From: Symsagittifera roscoffensis
Lineage: Eukaryota > Xenacoelomorpha > Acoela > Convolutidae
Direction of reading: 5' to 3'
Assembly (NCBI RefSeq): GCF_963678635.1
Contig: NC_087062.1
Location: forward strand, 32,523,651-32,587,650
DNA: 64,000 nt
This document shows, in pieces, positions 46,243-57,900 of this stretch (positions within the stretch are counted from its first letter, which is position 1; every line of letters begins with the position of its first letter). Made by a program: the position numbers and the translations under genes. The notes below the pieces were generated by a model, which did no database searches, was not told the DNA's origin, and saw only the letters and a list, made by a program, of their open reading frames with translations.

Positions 46243-48944
46243 ATTAACACCACTGTTGATTTTATTGAGCATTCAAGAAAATTACGAAAGATCTTTCATA
46301 CAGGATTTAGTGATAAGCTGGTTGAAATGAGAAGTAAATTAGACTGACTGAATTCCTTGTGCATTGATTCACTGGACGCCGATCATTTAAAATGGTTTTG
46401 TGCACCAGAAGCATTGCACCTAGACTATTTTTTCTCGAAAAAAGAAATACCAGTCCTAATCATCAAGTATACAAAACACAAGCCATCAGCTTAATATATA
46501 ATCACAGGGAACCACATCTGCTGCCGCCAACAATGTCACTGCTGTTAGTTATATTTAACAAGAAAATTTTGAATCATCTGCATCAACAGCTTTTTCCCAA
46601 ACAATTAGCTCTCAGAAACCCAAAGTTTTGATCGCCAGCTACCAAGTTTGCTTGAGTTTGGGAATGATAAAAACAATTCTTCTCATTTTCTAAATCAGCG
46701 AAACACGCTCAACGCAGATGCAAATTCGTCTGCACCGAATCCACACGTTGCTTTCCCAAGTGTACATTAATCATCCCTCACTACTTTTAACCACGCTCGC
46801 TACTGATTCTTGTTCAAGGTCTGGTTGCTTCCAAGAGTTTTCCAAAATTACAAAACATTCATTATGCCACTGACTCTCAAAATTGAGTCATGGGGGTCGA
46901 TGTTTTAAATTGCAATTTTGATCAATCACCAGTGTCTGTCCAGTGCATGAGGTTTTTCAGTGGACTCAATTTTCGCCTTAAGCGAAATCTAATACCACGA
47001 TGAAATCCTTAAGATGATGATCCAATATATCAGCTTCTTTGTTTTCTTGTTTGAACAAATCTGTAAAAAATTTATTGCTAAATCCGTATCGAGATCACAC
47101 CTTGTGATTTTTGTTTATTTCAGGACTTCTCGATGAGCCTAAGGGCTCTTGTACTTTATCAGTGCGTTGAACAGCGTATGCAAACTTTTTTTTGAAAATC
47201 AAATGTTCAGACTTTCAAAGTTTAAAGAATAAGTTAAAGATGAGAAAAAGTCTGACTTTACTCACAAACGAATTCTAAAAAACTTTTTCAAAAGTTTGTC
47301 CAAAAAACTATTGTCCCAAGTTTTTTTTAGAAAAATTGTCACAAATTTGGTTGCAATTTATGACTAAAAAATTAATTGTGAAAGACATATAGTTGATAAA
47401 GGGAATTGGTAAGCGTATACTAGATTTTATGTGGTACCTGATCCTGCGTGGAAAACTAAAAACAAAAATGTTTAAAGCTGACCTGAAAGCTGGTGAGAAA
47501 ACATTTCTAGTTGATTAAAAAAATTGATGGAATGAACGGAAAAATTTAAAGAAAATTAGTCGTTTTTTCGTTTTTTGTCATGTTTAACCCCACAACAAAT
47601 CCAAACTAAAATCGTGATTGATTATAAATACATAAAAAAGGCCCCATAATGATTGTGAAAATGTTAAATCCCCGCTAGTTAATGTGAAATTTATGAAAAT
47701 AACATATATCTACGGAAAAAGTTCAAAATAGAAACATCTTTCTAAATTAGAATATAAGTCATCAATTTTTTTCTGATTTGAAAAAAAAAGTTAGCATGAT
47801 TTTTTCTTTCGAACTGTTCAATAATTGAAACAAAAACTTGCTGAGATCCTTGTCAACTGTGCATGGTAGGATAAACATCAACAACTAGCACACAGTCAGA
47901 GAAAAACGCCACTGAAAATCATGTTTTCTGAGAACTTTTCGAGCCAATTTTTATCACTGTCTAAGTGCCCGAGTTTTTCAGACGCAGCTGGTGGACGTAG
48001 TGGTAATTAAAATAGGAGCCATGGGACTCTTGGGCACAGTAGCGGTAGTCAGTGTTATGCTGATCAAGACACGGGAGAGATTGGGACTTACGAGGGAATG
48101 TGCAATACCCATCAATTTGAGACTGTCGGGTGCGAATTTTAGAGTCATCTACATGGCAGAATGAACTCCGCTTTAGTCCTCGATTTTGGAAGATGGATCC
48201 TGTAGATGAACTTTCTGTAAGGAAAGAACTTTGATGATTCTGACCAGTTCATTTTTGGTCAAAAATTCCTCAGATTAGTATCCATCAATCAAATAGCGCA
48301 CTTATGCATATCAGGAACCCAGACTGGAAGTATGTTAAGCAACCAGTGTGTAGCATAATAACAGACAAAAACAGAGTGTCTTATTGAACCCACTGAACAC
48401 ACCAGTTTCAACCCAACATGGAACAAAACTTCCCAACGCTTTGCTGGCAAGGACAGATTATCAGGAGACGCCGATTTTGAGAAAATATGACGTAGAGAAC
48501 TGTCAAATTGTGCTAGCCGGTACGTAAAAACAAGAAGGAAATTTCCTCTGACCTTGAAACCTTGCACTAGGCTTTAAATGAGCAAAACAATCCTATATTT
48601 TCGTGAGTTGTCACAGTAAAAGATGTAGTCTTCCTTCTTTCTTCCATACAAGTCATATAAAATCTCTTTCAAGCACACACTCACCTATTCCTCTCTATAA
48701 ATCCACCTCCGCCTTACGTCAGTTCAATCATGGTTCTTCCAAAACGATGCTCAAAATAATATTTACAAATACTCGCCAACATTGATGACAAATTTTACAA
48801 AAATTATTATTCAAATCAAACTCAAAACTCAAACTTAACGTAATCCACACTTAATAACAAAACAATGTTAATCCACACGAAGGAGCAATTAATCAAAGAC
48901 AAAATCATAGTTGTTTTAAAATCAGTCCAAACGCTTTTAGCCTT
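46243..48944. other. Intergenic region, retroelement to SMC2
   Basis: No supported full gene. 46258-46494 (plus) reads as about 78 codons with one in-frame stop and a coding-like composition. It directly adjoins the retroelement insertion point and may be a relic exon. A separate possible exon is listed at 47982-48164. The frame at 48289-48567 (minus, 92 codons) resembles nothing I know. The SMC2 3' UTR should lie left of 48945, but I could not place a poly(A) signal. Confidence 0.35.
47982..48164 (+). CDS. Possible terminal exon with a membrane segment
   Basis: A good acceptor (GAGTTTTTCAG) at 47971-47981 is followed by 60 codons and TGA. They begin TQLVDVVVIKIGAMG, and a ~20-residue hydrophobic stretch runs into basic KTRERLGL. 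The GC content and lack of stops stand out from the AT-rich surroundings. I found no upstream exon or start codon context, so it may be chance. If real, it is the end of a membrane protein on the plus strand, convergent with SMC2. Confidence 0.25.
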   Translation, partial: TQLVDVVVIKIGAMGLLGTVAVVSVMLIKTRERLGLTRECAIPINLRLSGANFRVIYMAE

Positions 48945-51900
48945 TCAGTGCTTCGCTTGACGCGTTACAGTACTGACACCTTCCACGAAAGCTGTTCGGA
49001 ACAATACATTCGCGTTATTGAACAGCCCGTCTTTAAGCGAGACGACTATGAATTGCGAGGACTGAAACTTCGTAGCAATGAGCCTTCCTATGTTCTGGGT
49101 GTGACTAAGATCCAGTGCTGAGTCTATCTCGTCCAGAATGTACAATGGCGCCGGGTTGAATTTGAGCATGGCTAGGATGAGTGAAATTGCGACCAGTGAC
49201 CTTTGACCTCCAGATAACTCAGTCAGACTTTCCTTCCAGACTGTGCCGAACCTGAGATGAGAACGGAGTAACGCTACTAATGATTTAAACAGACTTCAAG
49301 AAATGGGCATCATTTATTCAACATTTACATTGCTTGGTCAAATTTCTTATGCATTTAGGCCGAATTGAAAAAAACTTCCTTCTTAACTAGTCTCAGAAGA
49401 TTACATTATAACTTTATTTAAAAAATTTAAAAAAAAACACTGATCAATTCATTTTCATAGGGAATTCTCGAGAAAATAATCACTTTAATTAATGCCAAAA
49501 ACACTTGCGGCTACTTTGATTGACGATTGAAAAAATTCAACCTGCAGCGGATCTCCAGCCCATCCAATTCCGTTTGACCGGCCGGGGGTTTCAACTCGGC
49601 AAAAGCGTAATCCAGAAGAGTGTTGAGAATGACTCCGAAGTCCTTGTTCACTCTGGCTATGGCCTCTTTCAGCGCCTTCCGCTTCTGCTCATCCAGATCT
49701 GCCATCGTTCGCTCCAACTTCGCCTTGTCTTTCAACACCGTGTTCTTTTTCACCTATTTATAAAAGGCTCCATTAATAAATTCGTTAAATATCTGACGAT
49801 AGTTCCGATCAACCGTAAACCCCCCCCCCCCTTAGCATATCCCCCCTAGCCACATAATAGTTTTGAAAATTAATTCTGTATGATGAATGCATTTCGAATA
49901 AACGCACAAATAAAATTAGTTTCTGGTTTCACAATTTTCATGTATGATTTGAATGTTAATAATTAATTAACTAAATTATTGTATTTTCAATAAATTGACT
50001 CTCATAAAACTGTAAATTTTGTATAAATCTCGGCTATACTAAAAATTCCTGAAAAAAACCATATCCCACCTCCCACCTAAATCGATTGAGGGAGGAGGTA
50101 CTGTACGATTGATCCAGATAATTCTCAATTCTGAATGATTGGAGTATTTTGAATGCAATCGTAATTAACAGCTATCATCAATTTTACAATGGTAAATTTT
50201 TGTTTCAATAAAATTTCCTAAAGTGCCATAGCAGTAAAAGTGTTCGATTTTAATTATAATTATAACGGTGATATTTTTTCAGTTTTCTTTTTAACCTAAG
50301 GTTGAAGGCATACAATAGCTATAACTACTCTATTATAATTATGACCGATGTTCAAAATTGTCTATAAACAAACTATTTCACTTTTTTTGTTACCTTATTT
50401 CACAACTAGCATCAATTTTGCAATGGAGATTTTAGCTCCAAAAATGTCATTTAACGGAATTGCATTAAAAAGTTTTCATTTTTTCATTTTCATATTTAAC
50501 GGAAATATTATCCTAAATTTTATCCTAAACTCTCTCCTGCATAATTCAGTTTATTCACACTAATTATCGCCTTTCAGCACTTTTCTCTTCTACTAGTCCA
50601 TATAACAAGCTTGATTACGACCTTAATCAAATTCAATCATGCGTAATTGAAATTCTATCTTAAATTTGAGATAAGCCTGATTTGGTGCAGCAATATATCG
50701 TGCCAAATTTTAAGCACCCGGGTTGAGGCTGTGGTTTTATGATCAGACGGTCGCGACCAAGTTTTGGTATGCTCTGACTGCCGGGACCGAAATTGGATAT
50801 TTTCAGACCGCGGCAACCAAAATTTGGTATTTCCAGACTGCCGCGACCGAAATTGGATAATTTTAGACTGCCGCGACCAACAAAATGTGGTATTTTCAGA
50901 CTGCCGCGACCAACAAAATGTGGTATTTCCAGACTGCCGCGACTGAAATTGGATATTTTCAGACTGCCGGGACCGAAATTGGATATTTTCAGACCGCGGC
51001 AACCAAAATTTGGTATTTCCAGACTGCCGCGACCGAAATTGGATATTTTTAGACTGCCGCGACCAACAAAATGTGGTATTTCCAGACTGCCGCGACTGAA
51101 ATTGGATATTTCAGACTGCCACGACCAACAAAATGTGGTATTTCCAGACTGCCGCGACCAAAATTGGATATTTTCAGACTGCCGCGACCAACAAAATGTG
51201 GTATTTCCAGACTGCCGCGACCGAAATGGGACATTTCAGACTGCCGCGACCAACAAAATGTGGTATTTCCAGACTGCCGCGACTGAAATTGGATATTTCA
51301 GACTGCCGTGACCAACAAAATGTGGTATTTCCAGACTGCCGCGACTGAAATTGGATATTTTCAGACTGCCACGACCAACAAAATGTGGTATTTACAGACT
51401 GCCGCGACTGAAATTGGATATTTTCAGACTGCCACGACCAACAAAATGTGGTATTTACAGACTGCCGCGACTGAAATCGGATATTTTCAGACTTCCGCGA
51501 CCGAAATTGGATATTTTAAGACTGCCGCGACCAACAAAATGTGGTATTTCCAGACTGCCGCGACTGAAATTGGATATTTCAGACTGCCGCGACCAACAAA
51601 ATGTGGTATTTCCAGACTGCCGCGACTGAAATTGGATATTTTCAGACTGCCGGGACCGAAATTGGATATTTTCAGACCGCGGCAACCAAAATTTGGTATT
51701 TCCAGACTGCCGCGACCGAAACTGGATATTTCAGACTGCCGTGACCAACAAAATGTGGTATTTCCAGACTGCCGCGACTGAAATTGGATATTTTCAGACT
51801 GCCACGACCAACAAAATGTGGTATTTACAGACTGCCGCGACTGAAATCGGATATTTTCAGACTTCCGCGACCGAAATTGGATATTTTAAGACTGCCGCGA

Positions 51901-54900
51901 CCAACAAAATGTGGTAATTCCAGACTGCCGGGACCACAATTGGATATTTTCAGACTGCCGCGACCAACAAAATGTGGTATTTCCAGACTGCCGCGACCAA
52001 AATGTGGTATTTCCAGACTGCCGCGACTGAAATTGGATATTTTCAGACTGCCGCGACCAACAAAATGTGGTATTTCCAGACTGCCGCGACCAACAAAATG
52101 TGGTATTTCCAGACTGCCGCGACTGAAATTGGATATTTTCAGACTGCTGCGACCAACAAAATGTGGTATTTCCCGACTGCCGCGACCAAAATTGGATTTT
52201 TTCAGGCTGCCGCGACCAACAAAATGTGGTATTTCCAGACTGCCGCGACCAAAATTGGATATTTTCAGACTGCCGCGACCAACAAAATGTGGTGTTTCCA
52301 GACTGCCGCGACCAAAATTGGATATTTTCAGACTGTCGCGACCAACAAAATGTGGTATTTCCAGACTGCCGCGACCAAATATGGTATTTTCAGACTGCCG
52401 CGACCAAAATTTGATATTTTCAGACTGCCGCGACGAACAAAATGTGGTAATTCCAGACTGCCGCGACCAAAATGTGGTATTTCCAGACTGCCGCGACCGA
52501 AATTGGATACTTTCAGACTGCCGTGACCAACAAAATGTGGTATTTCCAGACTGCCGCGACTGAAATTGGATATTTTCAGACTGCCACGACCAACAAAATG
52601 TGGTATTTACAGACTGCCGCGACTGAAATTGGATATTTTCAGACTGCCACGACCAACAAAATGTGGTATTTACAGACTGCCGCGACTGAAATCGGATATT
52701 TTCAGACTTCCGCGACCGAAATTGGATATTTTAAGACTGCCGCGACCAACAAAATGTGGTATTTCCAGACTGCCGCGACTGAAATTGGATATTTCAGACT
52801 GCCGCGACCAACAAAATGTGGTATTTCCAGACTGCCGCGACTGAAATTGGATATTTTCAGACTGCCGGGACCGAAATTGGATATTTTCAGACCGCGGCAA
52901 CCAAAATTTGGTATTTCCAGACTGCCGCGACCGAAACTGGATATTTCAGACTGCCGTGACCAACAAAATGTGGTATTTCCAGACTGCCGCGACTGAAATT
53001 GGATATTTTCAGACTGCCACGACCAACAAAATGTGGTATTTACAGACTGCCGCGACTGAAATCGGATATTTTCAGACTTCCGCGACCGAAATTGGATATT
53101 TTAAGACTGCCTCGACCAACAAAATGTGGTAATTCCAGACTGCCGGGACCACAATTGGATATTTTCAGACTGCCGCGACCAACAAAATGTGGTATTTCCA
53201 GACTGCCGCGACCAAAATGTGGTATTTCCAGACTGCCGCGACTGAAATTGGATATTTTCAGACTGCCGCGACCAACAAAATGTGGTATTTCCAGACTGCC
53301 GCGACCGAAATTGTATATTTTCAGACTGCCGCGACCAACAAAATGTGGTATTTCCAGACTGCCGCGACTGAAATTGGATATTTTCAGACTGCTGCGACCA
53401 ACAAAATGTGGTATTTCCCGACTGCCGCGACCAAAATTGGATTTTTTCAGGCTGCCGCGACCAACAAAATGTGCCATCGTTCGCTCCAACTTCGCCTTGT
53501 CTTTCAACACCGTGTTCTTTTTCACCTATTTATAAAAGGCTCCATTAATAAATTCGTTAAATATCTGACGATAGTTCCGATCAACCGTAAACCCCCCCCC
53601 CCCCCTTAGCATATCCCCCCTAGCCACATAATAGTTTTGAAAATTAATTCTGTATGATGAATGCATTTCGAATAAACGCACAAATAAAATTAGTTTCTGG
53701 TTTCACAATTTTCATGTATGATTTGAATGTTAATAATTAATTAACTAAATTATTGTATTTTCAATAAATTGACTCTCATAAAACTGTAAATTTTGTATAA
53801 ATCTCGGCTATACTAAAAATTCCTGAAAAAAACCATATCCCACCTCCCACCTAAATCGATTGAGGGAGGAGGTACTGTACGATTGATCCAGATAATTCTC
53901 AATTCTGAATGATTGGAGTATTTTGAATGCAATCGTAATTAACAGCTATCATCAATTTTACAATGGTAAATTTTTGTTTCAATAAAATTTCCTAAAGTGC
54001 CATAGCAGTAAAAGTGTTCGATTTTAATTATAATTATAACGGTGATATTTTTTCAGTTTTCTTTTTAACCTAAGGTTGAAGGCATACAATAGCTATAACT
54101 ACTCTATTATAATTATGACCGATGTTCAAAATTGTCTATAAACAAACTATTTCACTTTTTTTGTTACCTTATTTCACAACTAGCATCAATTTTGCAATGG
54201 AGATTTTAGCTCCAAAAATGTCATTTAACGGAATTGCATTAAAAAGTTTTCATTTTTTCATTTTCATATTTAACGGAAATATTATCCTAAATTTTATCCT
54301 AAACTCTCTCCTGCATAATTCAGTTTATTCACACTAATTATCGCCTTTCAGCACTTTTCTCTTCTACTAGTCCATATAACAAGCTTGATTACGACCTTAA
54401 TCAAATTCAATCATGCGTAATTGAAATTCTATCTTAAATTTGAGATAAGCCTGATTTGGTGCAGCAATATATCGTGCCAAATTTTAAGCACCCGGGTTGA
54501 GGCTGTGGTTTTATGATCAGACGGTCGCGACCAAGTTTTGGTATGCTCTGACTGCCGGGACCGAAATTGGATATTTTCAGACCGCGGCAACCAAAATTTG
54601 GTATTTCCAGACTGCCGCGACCGAAATTGGATAATTTTAGACTGCCGCGACCAACAAAATGTGGTATTTTCAGACTGCCGCGACCAACAAAATGTGGTAT
54701 TTCCAGACTGCCGCGACTGAAATTGGATATTTTCAGACTGCCGGGACCGAAATTGGATATTTTCAGACCGCGGCAACCAAAATTTGGTATTTCCAGACTG
54801 CCGCGACCGAAATTGGATATTTTTAGACTGCCGCGACCAACAAAATGTGGTATTTCCAGACTGCCGCGACTGAAATTGGATATTTCAGACTGCCACGACC

Positions 54901-57900
54901 AACAAAATGTGGTATTTCCAGACTGCCGCGACCAAAATTGGATATTTTCAGACTGCCGCGACCAACAAAATGTGGTATTTCCAGACTGCCGCGACCGAAA
55001 TGGGACATTTCAGACTGCCGCGACCAACAAAATGTGGTATTTCCAGACTGCCGCGACTGAAATTGGATATTTCAGACTGCCGTGACCAACAAAATGTGGT
55101 ATTTCCAGACTGCCGCGACTGAAATTGGATATTTTCAGACTGCCACGACCAACAAAATGTGGTATTTACAGACTGCCGCGACTGAAATTGGATATTTTCA
55201 GACTGCCACGACCAACAAAATGTGGTATTTACAGACTGCCGCGACTGAAATCGGATATTTTCAGACTTCCGCGACCGAAATTGGATATTTTAAGACTGCC
55301 GCGACCAACAAAATGTGGTATTTCCAGACTGCCGCGACTGAAATTGGATATTTCAGACTGCCGCGACCAACAAAATGTGGTATTTCCAGACTGCCGCGAC
55401 TGAAATTGGATATTTTCAGACTGCCGGGACCGAAATTGGATATTTTCAGACCGCGGCAACCAAAATTTGGTATTTCCAGACTGCCGCGACCGAAACTGGA
55501 TATTTCAGACTGCCGTGACCAACAAAATGTGGTATTTCCAGACTGCCGCGACTGAAATTGGATATTTTCAGACTGCCACGACCAACAAAATGTGGTATTT
55601 ACAGACTGCCGCGACTGAAATCGGATATTTTCAGACTTCCGCGACCGAAATTGGATATTTTAAGACTGCCGCGACCAACAAAATGTGGTAATTCCAGACT
55701 GCCGGGACCACAATTGGATATTTTCAGACTGCCGCGACCAACAAAATGTGGTATTTCCAGACTGCCGCGACCAAAATGTGGTATTTCCAGACTGCCGCGA
55801 CTGAAATTGGATATTTTCAGACTGCCGCGACCAACAAAATGTGGTATTTCCAGACTGCCGCGACCAACAAAATGTGGTATTTCCAGACTGCCGCGACTGA
55901 AATTGGATATTTTCAGACTGCTGCGACCAACAAAATGTGGTATTTCCCGACTGCCGCGACCAAAATTGGATTTTTTCAGGCTGCCGCGACCAACAAAATG
56001 TGGTATTTCCAGACTGCCGCGACCAAAATTGGATATTTTCAGACTGCCGCGACCAACAAAATGTGGTGTTTCCAGACTGCCGCGACCAAAATTGGATATT
56101 TTCAGACTGTCGCGACCAACAAAATGTGGTATTTCCAGACTGCCGCGACCAAATATGGTATTTTCAGACTGCCGCGACCAAAATTTGATATTTTCAGACT
56201 GCCGCGACGAACAAAATGTGGTAATTCCAGACTGCCGCGACCAAAATGTGGTATTTCCAGACTGCCGCGACCGAAATTGGATACTTTCAGACTGCCGTGA
56301 CCAACAAAATGTGGTATTTCCAGACTGCCGCGACTGAAATTGGATATTTTCAGACTGCCACGACCAACAAAATGTGGTATTTACAGACTGCCGCGACTGA
56401 AATTGGATATTTTCAGACTGCCACGACCAACAAAATGTGGTATTTACAGACTGCCGCGACTGAAATCGGATATTTTCAGACTTCCGCGACCGAAATTGGA
56501 TATTTTAAGACTGCCGCGACCAACAAAATGTGGTATTTCCAGACTGCCGCGACTGAAATTGGATATTTCAGACTGCCGCGACCAACAAAATGTGGTATTT
56601 CCAGACTGCCGCGACTGAAATTGGATATTTTCAGACTGCCGGGACCGAAATTGGATATTTTCAGACCGCGGCAACCAAAATTTGGTATTTCCAGACTGCC
56701 GCGACCGAAACTGGATATTTCAGACTGCCGTGACCAACAAAATGTGGTATTTCCAGACTGCCGCGACTGAAATTGGATATTTTCAGACTGCCACGACCAA
56801 CAAAATGTGGTATTTACAGACTGCCGCGACTGAAATCGGATATTTTCAGACTTCCGCGACCGAAATTGGATATTTTAAGACTGCCTCGACCAACAAAATG
56901 TGGTAATTCCAGACTGCCGGGACCACAATTGGATATTTTCAGACTGCCGCGACCAACAAAATGTGGTATTTCCAGACTGCCGCGACCAAAATGTGGTATT
57001 TCCAGACTGCCGCGACTGAAATTGGATATTTTCAGACTGCCGCGACCAACAAAATGTGGTATTTCCAGACTGCCGCGACCGAAATTGTATATTTTCAGAC
57101 TGCCGCGACCAACAAAATGTGGTATTTCCAGACTGCCGCGACTGAAATTGGATATTTTCAGACTGCTGCGACCAACAAAATGTGGTATTTCCCGACTGCC
57201 GCGACCAAAATTGGATTTTTTCAGGCTGCCGCGACCAACAAAATGTGGTATTTCCAGACTGCCGCGACTGAAATTGGATATTTTCAGACTGCCGGGACCG
57301 AAATTGGATATTTTCAGACCGCGGCAACCAAAATTTGGTATTTCCAGACTGCCGCGACCGAAACTGGATATTTCAGACTGCCGTGACCAACAAAATGTGG
57401 TATTTCCAGACTGCCGCGACTGAAATTGGATATTTTCAGACTGCCACGACCAACAAAATGTGGTATTTACAGACTGCCGCGACTGAAATCGGATATTTTC
57501 AGACTTCCGCGACCGAAATTGGATATTTTAAGACTGCCTCGACCAACAAAATGTGGTAATTCCAGACTGCCGGGACCACAATTGGATATTTTCAGACTGC
57601 CGCGACCAACAAAATGTGGTATTTCCAGACTGCCGCGACCAAAATGTGGTATTTCCAGACTGCCGCGACTGAAATTGGATATTTTCAGACTGCCGCGACC
57701 AACAAAATGTGGTATTTCCAGACTGCCGCGACCGAAATTGTATATTTTCAGACTGCCGCGACCAACAAAATGTGGTATTTCCAGACTGCCGCGACTGAAA
57801 TTGGATATTTTCAGACTGCTGCGACCAACAAAATGTGGTATTTCCCGACTGCCGCGACCAAAATTGGATTTTTTCAGGCTGCCGCGACCAACAAAATGTG

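Noticed and set aside
54122-54337. A 71-codon frame duplicated at 50348 and 54122
   Set aside because: Identical only because the whole block was duplicated. It is intron sequence antisense to nothing recognisable, with AT-driven hydrophobic composition.
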